Shown here piece after piece: positions 54,938 through 63,549 of a DNA stretch of 64,000 bases. Each line of letters opens with the position of its first letter. Positions within the stretch are counted from its first letter, which is position 1. Source of the DNA: JAAYCU01 sp964401335. GTDB lineage: Bacteria > Planctomycetota > Phycisphaerae > UBA1845 > PWPN01. A program made the translations under genes and the position numbers. The notes under the pieces are model-generated. The model did not search any database. It was not told the DNA's origin and saw only the letters and a program-made list of their open reading frames with translations. The stretch is from positions 4,433-68,432 of the forward strand of contig CAYNYK010000011.1 of assembly GCA_964401335.1 (NCBI GenBank), in the 5' to 3' direction.

Positions 54938-55987
54938 TCAAGAAGCGGTGGCGCTTGGCGGAATGACTCTCGTTTGCGTCTCAGGCTGGTGATCTGGAAG
55001 TGGGTAATCTTGCCATTCGCGGGCCAGGCGATCCAAGTCGTCGGGTAAGGTGTGAGCGCAAGTATGCGTCGTGAAATCCGTGATCGCGCTCAAACGGCCT
55101 TCGCTCCACCATTTTCGCAACAGTTCGAGCCACCGCGTAAAAGGATCGACGTCGGGCGGCGGATCATGGGACGTATCCCATAGGGTCAGTTCCTGCCCCT
55201 CGATAAATTGTCGCGAGCGAGCATCCAGTGTCGGCGTTATGCTCAGGTGGGCCGGGCGTGTGGAAGAGGGCTTGAGGCCCACGGATACGTCCATTTCCTC
55301 GCGAAGCCCCAACGGCAGACACAACAGGATCCAGCGGGCCAGTTCTAACGGCTGTGTGGGTCCGACGAGCACCACCCGTTCGCCCTTGAGCAGCGCAGCG
55401 GCCGTCGGCCATAGCCAGGCGGCGACGTTCGTTTCAAGCGGTGACTGATCGGCCTGTTCGGGAATAAGGTATTCGACATCGGTAATCGGCAGATCGAGCG
55501 GAGCCAATCGTGACGGCGGTTTAAGGACCGGTCCGAAGCGTTGAAAAATTCGCCCCAGAATCCGGTGCGGGCGGAGCGGATCCGCATCAAACCTGCGAAA
55601 ATCCTCTCTTTGCAGCAAAGCGATATGGGAATAAATCCGTCCGCCTCCGCGGGCGGTGTGTTCGACGCCGGCATAAGTGGTGTAAGCCACACAGCGGCGG
55701 CCTCGTTCGAGCCGGTAGCTGTCCAATCCGATTGCGGAGGGTTCCGGATCGCACAGGCTGCCATGAGCGGGCGAACGACGGGTGATTTCGGCCCGTTCGT
55801 CACCGGTCACGGCCACGCTGGCGGCGATCATGCGATAACCTTCGCCGGTCGGGGTCCGGATCGAAGTGAAAATCGCCTGATCGCACGCCAGCCCTTGGCC
55901 ATGAGCCCGGCTCGGGCCGAAGGGGGGCCCGTCCGCGGCGCCGACCCCGGGCGCGCCGTTTAATGTTAAAGTCTTTGCACAATCCAT
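54938..55987 (-). CDS. GAP1-like GTPase-associated protein
   Basis: A 349-residue protein. Residues about 36-110 (DQAIFTSIRTPTGEGYRMIA, AASVAVTGDERAEI, RRSPAHGSL) resemble the GAP1-N2 domain, defined by its co-occurrence with double-GTPases in predicted conflict systems. The central part (LPITDVEYLIPEQADQS, GERVVLVGPTQPLELARWIL, CLPLGLREEMDVSVGLKPS) fits the middle domain of the same family. The C-terminus is helical. Its first 22 bases overlap the end of the GTPase gene, so the proteins are coupled and probably interact. The family call is from memory and needs a profile search. Confidence 0.58.
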   Translation of the reverse strand: MDCAKTLTLNGAPGVGAADGPPFGPSRAHGQGLACDQAIFTSIRTPTGEGYRMIAASVAVTGDERAEITRRSPAHGSLCDPEPSAIGLDSYRLERGRRCVAYTTYAGVEHTARGGGRIYSHIALLQREDFRRFDADPLRPHRILGRIFQRFGPVLKPPSRLAPLDLPITDVEYLIPEQADQSPLETNVAAWLWPTAAALLKGERVVLVGPTQPLELARWILLCLPLGLREEMDVSVGLKPSSTRPAHLSITPTLDARSRQFIEGQELTLWDTSHDPPPDVDPFTRWLELLRKWWSEGRLSAITDFTTHTCAHTLPDDLDRLAREWQDYPLPDHQPETQTRVIPPSATAS

Positions 55988-56850
55988 TCGAATGGTTCCA
56001 GCACTCCCTGCAGGGCGGTGTGCAGCGGAATGGGTACCACATAATCATCACCCGGCGCAGTGGCATAAGCCAGCGAACCGACCACGCTGCACGCGAAAAA
56101 CTCGACACACGTGAGCCGGTTTTCGCACAAGTTCCACAACCGGGTCAGATTGGCCTGCACAAACCGCTGGGGATGATCGAAACACTCCGGACAATAGTCG
56201 GCCTTGCAGAGTACGATGGCCACCGGGGTTTCAATCCGTTCATCTCCGCGCACACCGCACATGGAATAGAGGTAGCTGAGCATTTTGACGGCGAAAAAAT
56301 CAGGGCGGGCCGACCCGTTGGCGGCCAACGCGGCATCGACCAGCAGCATCAAGCCGGCCGAGCGGGTCAGGAGATCGCGAATGGGCCGGAAGGTACTGGG
56401 GGCGGCCACCTCGGCGGCGAGTGATTCGCCGGCCATGTCCGGCATCAACAAATCCACCCACTTGGGCCGCGGATGTTTTTGGAATATCTGGTAATAAGCC
56501 CAATACCATTGGTTCATTTCCATCGGCGTTTTGGGCGGAAACGTACGCTGGGCCATGTGGCTGATGACCGTCTGCTGGAGATCGACGGAATACGCCCCGC
56601 GGGGGATGGCCTCGAAATCGCCGGCCCGCTGGGTCAGCATGTCCAGAAGAAAGCCGAGATAAACGGTTTTGCCCACGTTGCTCTCGCCGATGATGCTGAC
56701 GATCTGTGGCTCGCGCTGCTGGGCTTTGATGTCGTGGGCGATGGCCATTGGGGCCCCGCAATCCACGCAGACCGCCGCGCTGGCCATGTTGGTCTTGCCG
56801 CAAATCAGGCAGGGAGCGGCATCGGTGTTAATGGGTATGGTCTTGCTCAT
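55966..56850 (-). CDS. zinc-ribbon P-loop GTPase (double-GTPase 2-like)
   Basis: A 294-residue protein. A zinc ribbon uses Cys14, Cys17, Cys28 and Cys31. The GTPase domain follows: Walker A GESNVGKT (residues 55-62), a switch-II-like MPDMAG in VDLLMPDMAGES, a strand ending LMLLVDAAL, and a base-specificity motif CKAD in AIVLCKADYC, standing where NKxD or TKxD is usual. This layout resembles the DO-GTPase 2 family. The gene overlaps both neighbours: the FGE-domain gene at its start (ATGA) and the GAP1-like gene at its end. It is likely the switch component of the five-gene system. Confidence 0.72.
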   Translation of the reverse strand: MSKTIPINTDAAPCLICGKTNMASAAVCVDCGAPMAIAHDIKAQQREPQIVSIIGESNVGKTVYLGFLLDMLTQRAGDFEAIPRGAYSVDLQQTVISHMAQRTFPPKTPMEMNQWYWAYYQIFQKHPRPKWVDLLMPDMAGESLAAEVAAPSTFRPIRDLLTRSAGLMLLVDAALAANGSARPDFFAVKMLSYLYSMCGVRGDERIETPVAIVLCKADYCPECFDHPQRFVQANLTRLWNLCENRLTCVEFFACSVVGSLAYATAPGDDYVVPIPLHTALQGVLEPFEWIVQRL

Positions 56851-57872
56851 GACCCGCTTTCTCCGTTCGGCGATAAGGGCACATCCAGGGCACAGCGAAA
56901 GCCGACGTTATGCACGCGGCTCAGACTGGCCAGTCCGGTGCGAAAACAACTGGTGGCCTGGGAAGCAAAGTAGGTGTCGAAGGCCCCGCCGCGAATGCCT
57001 TTCATTTGCATAACCCCCACGACGGGACGGCCTTCGCCGTCGGTCACCTCGTAATCCGAATCCGTCCACTCCCACACGTTGCCGATCAATTGGCGCACGC
57101 CGTTGGGAGCGGCCCCGCCCGGAAAAGCATCGACCGGCTCGGTGTGCCCGATCCCGGAGGCCCAGATGTTGCAGCGATCCGTATCCAGGGCGTCGCCCCA
57201 CGGGTAACGGCGTAATACATGGGCGGAACTGCGAATGCGCCAACTGGCGGCCATCTGCCACTCCGCCTCGGTTGGCAGACGGAAACCGGCCCAGGCGGCG
57301 TAGGCGGCCGCCTCGAAGAAACAGACCCCCACGACGGGATGATCGGCCAGGCGCCGATCATGCCGGCCGTCACGCCAGAAACGCGGCCCCGGGTTTCCGG
57401 TTAAATCCGTGAAATCAATCAGGTGCGGCCAGATGTCTTGCGGCCACAAATCAAGATCCTCGTAGCCGCCGGCGTCAACGAAATGCTGATATTGTGCATG
57501 CATTACCGCATAACGACCGAGCAAAAAGGGTACGGTCTCGAAATCCAGCTCGGAAGCGCCGGGAACGTCGTTGACCGTCAAGGGCAGGGAGGCAAAGCCC
57601 TCGGGTACCAGGCCGAAATTTTCGTCGATCGACGCGCTGGCCGTCTGGTAAATTTTTTCGCTTTCGGGATGGTGACGCCAGCGCTGGTGATGTCGGATCA
57701 TAAAGCCCCACCGCCCCTGTTGCAGGCAACGTAACAAGGGATCTTCGGCGGGTTTGACGGCAGCGGCCGCTTGGTAATCCGAATATTCCCGACCCAGTGA
57801 GGTCTTGCCGCGAGGATGATCTGGAGTGATGGTTGGCCGATTCTTTTTTCGCGATAGCAGGTTCAATCCCAT
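56847..57872 (-). CDS. FGE-sulfatase (SUMF1-like) domain protein in the GTPase operon
   Basis: A 341-residue cytoplasmic protein with no signal peptide. After a basic N-terminal region of about 80 residues comes an FGE-type domain: VPFLLGRYAVMHAQYQHFV, HPVVGVCFFEAAAYAAWAG, FRLPTEAEWQMAASWR, RQLIGNVWEWTDSDYE and GIRGGAFDTYF. A Cys in TSCFRTG may match one of the two catalytic cysteines of formylglycine-generating enzyme, but the other is absent, so catalysis is doubtful. Such domains recur as recognition modules in predicted conflict systems. GGAGG precedes the ATG, and its end overlaps the GTPase start. Confidence 0.82.
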   Translation of the reverse strand: MGLNLLSRKKNRPTITPDHPRGKTSLGREYSDYQAAAAVKPAEDPLLRCLQQGRWGFMIRHHQRWRHHPESEKIYQTASASIDENFGLVPEGFASLPLTVNDVPGASELDFETVPFLLGRYAVMHAQYQHFVDAGGYEDLDLWPQDIWPHLIDFTDLTGNPGPRFWRDGRHDRRLADHPVVGVCFFEAAAYAAWAGFRLPTEAEWQMAASWRIRSSAHVLRRYPWGDALDTDRCNIWASGIGHTEPVDAFPGGAAPNGVRQLIGNVWEWTDSDYEVTDGEGRPVVGVMQMKGIRGGAFDTYFASQATSCFRTGLASLSRVHNVGFRCALDVPLSPNGESGS

Positions 57873-57968
57873 GATTCCCCTCCATTGATCCGGCCCGAAA
57901 ACCGACTATGGAGTCCCGTCATTTCGTCGCGGCCAGGCCGGTGATCTTTCAAGCCATACCTGCGTCTA

Positions 57969-58850
57969 TCAATTCCCCAGCGCCTTTCGTTTGGCATCCC
58001 GGCAGAGTTTCTGGAACCGTTCCAGCGAACTGCGGGCCTCCTGGTCGGCTACGTTGGGAATGCCTCGGTCGGCCTTCGCGCCGGGGACGTTTTCCTCCAA
58101 GCCGTATTTCGGTAACAAATCGTTCTTTTGTTCAGTTACCGCAGTCAGTTCGGCGTCTAATTGTTTCTGGAGAGCGGCTAGGCTGTCGCGGGCGGCGGTC
58201 ACTTCGCGCATGCGTATCTCCCACTCCTGCCGCATTTTCTCCAATTCCTCGCGCTGCGCGGCCAGATCCGCTCGTTGACGTTCCAATTCCTTTTCGGCGT
58301 CAGCATATGTTTTCTGATCGGCCAGCCATTTTCGCCGTTCTTCCTCCAGGTCCGCCGAGGCCCTGGTTACCGACTCCCGCGAAACCTCGATTTCGTTGCG
58401 TTGTTCCTCCAAGGCGAGGCTCTGCATACGCAACTCCTCGCTCTGCTTCTGAATCTGTTCCGCCTGCCGTTCGAGGGCCTCCTTGCGCGCGGTCAGTTCG
58501 GACTCCTGTTCCTGGAGCAAGCGACGCTGTTCCTCGATCTGCTCCAGTTCTTCCTGCAGACGTGCGCATTGTTTTTCGCGTTCGGACAGGGCGGATTCGC
58601 GGGCCTCGTATTGCGTACATAACTCGCGTTCCTGTCCGGCCAGGGCCTCGCGCTGTTCCTTGAGTCGCTGATGATGTTCCTCCAGGGCCGCCCGACAGGA
58701 TTCCAGCGCGCCGGCCCGGGCCTCGAGTAGCTCACGAACGGTCTGCATGGCCGCAAGCACCTGCTGACCGAGCGCTTCCAGGTGTTCCACCTCCGCCGAC
58801 GAAACCGTCTCGACTGCCAAGGTTTTTTCCTCGCTTCGTGTCTGGCTCAT
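57969..58850 (-). CDS. long coiled-coil protein of the GTPase operon
   Basis: A 293-residue protein that is almost entirely coiled coil from about residue 20 to 240, rich in Glu, Gln, Arg and Leu (for example LEEHHQRLKEQREALAGQ and ELRMQSLALEEQRNEIEV). The C-terminal 45 residues differ, ending RSSLERFQKLCRDAKRKALGN-like helix. No signal peptide or membrane helix. It probably forms a scaffold or oligomer for the GTPase system. It lies 8 bases after the Pro-rich gene and 97 bases before the FGE-domain gene. Confidence 0.72.
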   Translation of the reverse strand: MSQTRSEEKTLAVETVSSAEVEHLEALGQQVLAAMQTVRELLEARAGALESCRAALEEHHQRLKEQREALAGQERELCTQYEARESALSEREKQCARLQEELEQIEEQRRLLQEQESELTARKEALERQAEQIQKQSEELRMQSLALEEQRNEIEVSRESVTRASADLEEERRKWLADQKTYADAEKELERQRADLAAQREELEKMRQEWEIRMREVTAARDSLAALQKQLDAELTAVTEQKNDLLPKYGLEENVPGAKADRGIPNVADQEARSSLERFQKLCRDAKRKALGN

Positions 58851-58857
58851 GATGATC

Positions 58858-59406
58858 CTACCCCTTCGAAAACCACGATCTCTTCTTGGTCTGGGCGGGC
58901 GGCGGCAACGGCTTGGTCGCCTCCAACTCGCTCAATAACTCGCGTACACTCTTCTTGCGGTCACACAGGCGGCGTAAAACCCGAATACGCTCGGCCGTCA
59001 CCGTGTCCAGCGAAGCCAGTAACGCCTCATCGTTTTGTTGAGATGATTCCGCCGGTGATTCCGGCGACGCGGGCACCTGCTCCGCAGGCCACGATGGAGT
59101 TTCCTCGACAGCCGGCACGGTGGGTACAACTTTCGGGGGTAACGGTGCCGGCGAAGGCTCCGGTTCCGCGGCAGGTTGAATCGGCGGCGAAACGACGGCC
59201 TCCCTGGTGACCGGAGTCTCGGGCTTGACCGCTGATACGGCGGGTGCGGTTTCAGTCGTCACCGCGCCGCGGAGTCGCTGGTGCGCGGCGCGCAGAGAGG
59301 CGGAATACGTTGATAACCGCCTTTCCAGCTCCGCGATGGCCCGACTCAGCGAACCATCGTCTTGCGGCACGTGAACTTGAATAATATCCAAGGTTTGAGA
59401 ATCCAT
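58858..59406 (-). CDS. small protein with Pro/Glu-rich linker, GTPase operon
   Basis: A 182-residue unrecognised protein in three parts: an N-terminal helical segment (DDGSLSRAIAELERRLSTYS), a Pro/Ala/Glu-rich flexible linker (about residues 55-120), and a C-terminal helical segment (RIRVLRRLCDRKKSVRELL) with a basic tail KKRSWFSKG. First gene of the run, 8 bases before the coiled-coil gene. It may tether the coiled coil to a partner; this is inferred only from layout. Confidence 0.6.
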   Translation of the reverse strand: MDSQTLDIIQVHVPQDDGSLSRAIAELERRLSTYSASLRAAHQRLRGAVTTETAPAVSAVKPETPVTREAVVSPPIQPAAEPEPSPAPLPPKVVPTVPAVEETPSWPAEQVPASPESPAESSQQNDEALLASLDTVTAERIRVLRRLCDRKKSVRELLSELEATKPLPPPAQTKKRSWFSKG

Positions 59407-59829
59407 CGGTCCCTGTTCAACCGTTTGGCGAATCGGTGAATCATCAACTCATATCCACATGCTCCTGCACGGGGCTGAACCACGAGGTCAACCCTGAGAA
59501 TATACAATTTCTTTTCCCGCGGTGTCGGAAAAATCCTGTTTTTTCTGCGTCCGATATCCAATCGTCGTCCGATTCGTGCAGCCTCCCGAGATCTGTCGGA
59601 ACTTTGCAAAGAAGCAAGGGGAAGCGACGGAGCGATAGAGGGAACGGTGCGATGGAGAGAGGAGAGCACCCTCGCCGTTTTTTATTCGGACGACGGTTTG
59701 CGAATGAGGACAGCATCCATTTGCTTCTTAGCCAGGATGTATCGTAAGAGAATGTGGATCAGCCGAAGGGGCAAAAGGTTGATTCGCTTATCGGCTGAGT
59801 CACGGTGGTCATGAAAAGGGGTAAATAAG
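59407..59829. other. divergent control region of the GTPase operon
   Basis: This 423-base gap separates the five-gene minus run from a plus-strand unknown gene. It contains a GA-rich tract (59611-59667) and an inverted repeat CAGCCGA (59760-59766) with TCGGCTG (59791-59797), which could be an operator. No ORF looks real. Confidence 0.4.
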
Positions 59830-60264
59830 ATGAACGATTGGCAACAGAGCTTCGCTCGTAAAATGGAAACATTGCGCGAGCAATCCGCCCGGCGTTATCA
59901 GGAACAGGTGAACGAAATCGTCCAGCCGGCCTTCGAGCGTTTGACCGAGTTTCTTAGCCAGTGGCATTTCCAGGCCAGCGCGCCGCAGGCACGTGCCGGC
60001 CTGCACTCATACAAATTCGCCCTGACCGAGGACGGTTATGTCCTGATCAGTTTCCGACTCACGGGTATTGATCAGATGGAATGCGCTTATGAATGTTACC
60101 TGCCGGGTCAAGGGCATATCGGGGGGGACCGCTTCTGCACCGGATTCGAGGACATCAATGCTTCCTGGGCGGATATTTGCTTTCAGACGGCCCTGGATGA
60201 TTTTGTCGGGAAATTCACCGCCGTTCGTCAAACGCAGCGATATGGCGAACCCGTCCTCGCCTGA
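59830..60264 (+). CDS. small conserved-looking protein of unknown function
   Basis: A 144-residue cytoplasmic protein. The N-terminal third is an amphipathic helix (FARKMETLREQSARRYQEQ), the rest alternating strands (LHSYKFALTEDGYVLISFRL, ECAYECYLPG) with a helical end (FQTALDDFVGKFTAVRQTQ). No known domain recognised. It is divergent from the GTPase operon across a region with an inverted repeat and may be a regulator or a further component; a Shine-Dalgarno is weak. Confidence 0.6.
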   Translation: MNDWQQSFARKMETLREQSARRYQEQVNEIVQPAFERLTEFLSQWHFQASAPQARAGLHSYKFALTEDGYVLISFRLTGIDQMECAYECYLPGQGHIGGDRFCTGFEDINASWADICFQTALDDFVGKFTAVRQTQRYGEPVLA

Positions 60265-60271
60265 GTCACCG

Positions 60272-60410
60272 CTCACCGTATTTTGATTACCACGAGGGTG
60301 ACATCGTCATCCTGGGGTCGAGTTCCGCGATAGGCCGTCAGGGCGTCGGTGATCATCCGACTGATGGTTTTGGCACCGTGGTACGCATGTTGACGGTAGC
60401 GTGGCACAAT
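60272..60410 (-). pseudogene. 3'-terminal fragment of a SpoIIE-type phosphatase gene
   Basis: Minus-strand translation gives ISRMITDALTAYRGTRPQ and DDDVTLVVIKIR then stop, matching the C-terminus of the intact phosphatase gene at 61375. Bases 60283-60368 are identical to 61385-61470 at 84 of 86 positions; beyond that similarity falls off. No start or upstream domain remains. It lies on the far side of the HEPN/MNT pair. Confidence 0.75.
60283..60368. repeat. 86-bp direct repeat flanking the HEPN/MNT module (copy 1 of 2)
   Basis: Second copy at 61385-61470, inside the 3' end of the phosphatase gene, same orientation, two mismatches. The repeats bracket about 1.0 kb carrying the toxin-antitoxin pair. 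Confidence 0.85.
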
Positions 60411-60557
60411 CCCCCCTTCTCCCCTTGTGCATGATTTGCACCGCACCGAGGCATAATGTCTTTGACGGAATAACCAGTCGTTATCCGTTGGACAGCTATG
60501 CCGCCCCAGACCATAATGTAGTTTAGTCCAAGAATGAACGCCGCTTCTTCGATTTGC

Positions 60558-60563
60558 TATAAT
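60558..60563 (+). promoter_or_regulatory. -10 box of the MNT/HEPN operon
   Basis: A perfect TATAAT 17 bases before the MNT gene ATG, with GGAGGAG between them. The -35 region (TGAACG at 60535-60540) is weak, suggesting a short leader and possible autoregulation. Confidence 0.45.
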
Positions 60564-60580
60564 GCTGGAGGAGCGTAGTC

Positions 60581-60925
60581 ATGAAACGGCTTGAAGACAT
60601 ATCCTTGAAAGAAAACGAACGCAAGGCCATAACGGAGGCGGCCGCAATTCTACGGAGCCAATTCCCGGTCGTCCAAGTCATCCTGTTCGGCTCGAAGGCC
60701 CGGGGAGACGATTCCCCCGAATCCGATATGGACCTGCTGATTCTAACGAGCCGCCCGGTCACTCCGCCGGAAAAGGAGGCCATGACCCGGGCCCTTTTCG
60801 CGCTGGAACTTGAACGGGATGTGGTCATTAGCAAGGTTGTTGTGCCCCAGGATTCCTGGGAACACGGCCCCTATCGGGTATTACCGCTTCACCGGGAAAT
60901 CGATCGCGATGGAGTCGCCGCATGA
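60581..60925 (+). CDS. MNT-domain nucleotidyltransferase (antitoxin of HEPN/MNT pair)
   Basis: A 114-residue minimal nucleotidyltransferase. The active-site pattern is intact: LFGSKARGDDSPESDMDLLI contains GSxARG and the paired Asp of DxD. In MntA-type antitoxins this domain AMPylates and silences the HEPN toxin. Its last four bases overlap the HEPN gene (ATGA), the usual gene order. A perfect TATAAT and GGAGGAG lie just upstream. Confidence 0.85.
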   Translation: MKRLEDISLKENERKAITEAAAILRSQFPVVQVILFGSKARGDDSPESDMDLLILTSRPVTPPEKEAMTRALFALELERDVVISKVVVPQDSWEHGPYRVLPLHREIDRDGVAA

Positions 60926-61347
60926 CCGATGAGCAAGCTCGACAGCAGGTTCTGCAATACCTGTTGACCAACGCGGACGAAGCATTGGAGTCCGCGTCGG
61001 CGGAAATGGCGGCCGGTCGAACGCGGTTTGCCATGAACCGCATTTATTACGCCTGCTTTTATGCGACAAACGCGGTTTTACTGGCGGAGGGGCTTTCTTT
61101 TTCCAGGCATTCGGGCGTTCGGTCCGCGCTACATCGGCATCTGGTCAAGACCGGCCGAATTCCCACCGAATTAGGTCAGTTCTACGACGACATGTTTGAT
61201 GACCGCCAAGAGGGAGATTATGGAGTACTCGTGGAGTTTGATCAGGCTACGATCCAGCGCCGTCTCAAGGTCGGTCGACGATTCGTGGAACATATGCGCC
61301 AACTGCTCGCGAATCGAGAATGTTCGGACAATGGCCATATGGTTTAA
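60922..61347 (+). CDS. HEPN-domain protein (toxin of HEPN/MNT pair)
   Basis: A 141-residue helical protein of the HEPN family. NRIYYACFYATNAVLLAEG and SRHSGVRSALHRHLVKTG are the typical first helices; DDRQEGDYGVL carries the conserved Arg with Asp-Tyr. The strict Rx4-6H RNase motif is not seen at that place, so RNase activity is less certain than in HepT. Coupled to the MNT gene. The pair sits between two copies of an 86-bp repeat. Confidence 0.82.
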   Translation: MTDEQARQQVLQYLLTNADEALESASAEMAAGRTRFAMNRIYYACFYATNAVLLAEGLSFSRHSGVRSALHRHLVKTGRIPTELGQFYDDMFDDRQEGDYGVLVEFDQATIQRRLKVGRRFVEHMRQLLANRECSDNGHMV

Positions 61348-61374
61348 ATGAAATACTCTGGTAGTCGACTTTCG

Positions 61375-63549
61375 CTATAGCACCTTGATCACCACGAGGG
61401 TGACATCGTCATCCTGGGGTCGAGTTCCGCGATAGGCCGTCAGGGCGTCGGTGATCGTCCGACTGATGGTGGCGGCGTCGCCGTGCGCAGTGGTCCGAAT
61501 CAATTCGCGGAGAGCATCTTTGCCGAACGGCCGCCCTTGCGGGTTGCACTGCTCCCAGATGCCGTCGGTACCGATCACAATGACCGTGCCGGACTCCAAT
61601 CGATCATGAGAATATTCCGTATAAGGCCAGTTGGCCTCGATTCCGAGAGGAATGCCGCCATTGCCCAGATTTTCAAATATGTCCGCCCCCGGATAATAGA
61701 GCATGGCCGGGTCATGCCCGGCCGATGACCAGCGCAGGTTTTTCCGGGAAGCGTCGATGACCATGTAGAACAAGGTCATGAAGCGACCGGCCGGTGTGTC
61801 CTCGGTTAAATGTTCGTTGATCTCCCGCATCATCTCGCTGATGCTGCCCGGCTCGGAAGCATGGGCCCGCAACAAAGCCCGCGCGCCGGTCATCAACAAT
61901 GCGGCGGCGATCCCGTGCCCGGTCACGTCCCCGACGGCGACGCCCAGAGTGTGCGGGTTGAGTTTCGACAAGTCGAGGAAATCGAAATAATCTCCACCCG
62001 TTTCGTCGCAGTAAATGCTTCGACCGGCGATGTCCAGGCCCTCGACGGGAGGCGGCGTATTGGGCAACAAATGTTGTTGCACCTCCATGGCCAGGTCCAG
62101 CGCATGGCGCATTTTCATTCGATCCTGCAGTTGGGGAATCATATCGTTAAAGGTTTGCCCCAACTGGGCCAGTTCGTCCCGACCCCGGATGTCCACTCGA
62201 GTCTCAAAATCACCGTGAGCGATGCGCTCCGCCGCCAGGGCCAGCCGCCGTATCGGCTGGGTCACCCTCCGCGAACTCGCCAATGCCACGGCAACCACGA
62301 TCAGGCCGATCACCACCATCGCCGCGAGCGTAATCGCCAGCATGGTATGGGTCGCCGTATGCACGCGCTGGTGAACCGTGTTGGCTTCGGCCACCACTTC
62401 GTCATAGGATACGGACACGATTAAAAAACCATTCGGTTCCCAAACGCGACCGTAAGCCCACAATCGCTTTTCCCCCTGCTCGACGATCTGGCGCACGCCC
62501 GTGTTTCCGGCGGTCATGTCGCGAATGACTTCGAGCAATTCCCGAGGATTGTCCGATTCCAGCCACTCGATCGCGAAGGGTGATTCATAATCGGCGCGCT
62601 TCGCCTCGTCCGGAGGCTTAGCCAGAATAAACAAACCCAGCTCCTCCGGCCGGGCCGCATTGAAATCCGCAATCCATTTCTCCTCATCGTTGTAATCAAA
62701 TTCCTCACGTTTCAACAGAACGACCATGCGGGCGGTCGAGGAAGGAAAAGCCGCGATCTTGCCACGTTGCACGATATCCATGACCCGCACGTCGATCGCC
62801 GTGACGCCGGCAAAGGCACCGTCCGGCCGGTAGACCGGCATCGTCGCTGACAAAACATGATGCCGGGTGGAGACCTCCACATAGGGTGGTGGCCAGTAGA
62901 GACGCCCGAGGCGCTTGACGGACTGATACCAATCGCGTCGGCGGGGATCATAGTCGGAGGGGTAACCACCATGACCGGGATAGCAGGCGTGTACGCCGTT
63001 TTCCAGGCTGGTATAGTGCCAGTAAACCAAATCCTGGTTCTGCAATTGTTGATCACGATAGAATGAAGTCAGTCGGGCAAGTCGGTTGACATCGTCGGCC
63101 ACCTCCTCAGATTTGACCCCGGGGGCAAGTTTGAATACCTGATGGTCCAAACTGATGGGCAAGGGTGTCGATTTTCCGTCATCTTGTATTCTGAGGTAAC
63201 GTGGCGTGTTCACCAAGCCTTTTGGAGCTTCCGCCGGACTATCGTACTGTTCGGACCAATATATCTTTTCCGGTGTGGGCGGATCGGCCGCAAGACAGCG
63301 TTCCACCTCGCGGGCCTGAAGATGGATAATCAGCCGAAGAATCAGACTTTCGCGACCCAGTTGCGTGGCCTGGGCGGTCACAAAGGTTCGTAATTGTTCC
63401 TCGGCCAGGGAAATCAGCGTGTCCCGAGCTCTTTCGGCCAGTTCTTCTCCAACCCTTGAGGTGAGGCGATTGTATAACAATGTAACGGTTATTAAGGGAA
63501 CCAGAGCAATCGCCAGAAGCATAATCATCAGTTTCCAGCGAATACGCAT
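61375..63549 (-). CDS. dCache-HAMP-SpoIIE serine phosphatase
   Basis: A 724-residue membrane receptor phosphatase. One N-terminal transmembrane helix (MLLAIALVPLITVTLLY) is followed by a large extracytoplasmic sensor of dCache type (about 30-390; GHGGYPSDYDPRRRDWYQS is a typical block), a second helix (MLAITLAAMVVIGLIVV), a HAMP domain (about 425-480), and a C-terminal PP2C/SpoIIE phosphatase (VQQHLLPNTPP, CDETGGDYFDFLDL, VAVGDVTGHGIAAALLM, GTDGIWEQ) with the metal-binding Asp residues. It should dephosphorylate an anti-sigma antagonist in partner switching; no such partner is encoded in this window. Confidence 0.88.
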   Translation of the reverse strand: MRIRWKLMIMLLAIALVPLITVTLLYNRLTSRVGEELAERARDTLISLAEEQLRTFVTAQATQLGRESLILRLIIHLQAREVERCLAADPPTPEKIYWSEQYDSPAEAPKGLVNTPRYLRIQDDGKSTPLPISLDHQVFKLAPGVKSEEVADDVNRLARLTSFYRDQQLQNQDLVYWHYTSLENGVHACYPGHGGYPSDYDPRRRDWYQSVKRLGRLYWPPPYVEVSTRHHVLSATMPVYRPDGAFAGVTAIDVRVMDIVQRGKIAAFPSSTARMVVLLKREEFDYNDEEKWIADFNAARPEELGLFILAKPPDEAKRADYESPFAIEWLESDNPRELLEVIRDMTAGNTGVRQIVEQGEKRLWAYGRVWEPNGFLIVSVSYDEVVAEANTVHQRVHTATHTMLAITLAAMVVIGLIVVAVALASSRRVTQPIRRLALAAERIAHGDFETRVDIRGRDELAQLGQTFNDMIPQLQDRMKMRHALDLAMEVQQHLLPNTPPPVEGLDIAGRSIYCDETGGDYFDFLDLSKLNPHTLGVAVGDVTGHGIAAALLMTGARALLRAHASEPGSISEMMREINEHLTEDTPAGRFMTLFYMVIDASRKNLRWSSAGHDPAMLYYPGADIFENLGNGGIPLGIEANWPYTEYSHDRLESGTVIVIGTDGIWEQCNPQGRPFGKDALRELIRTTAHGDAATISRTITDALTAYRGTRPQDDDVTLVVIKVL

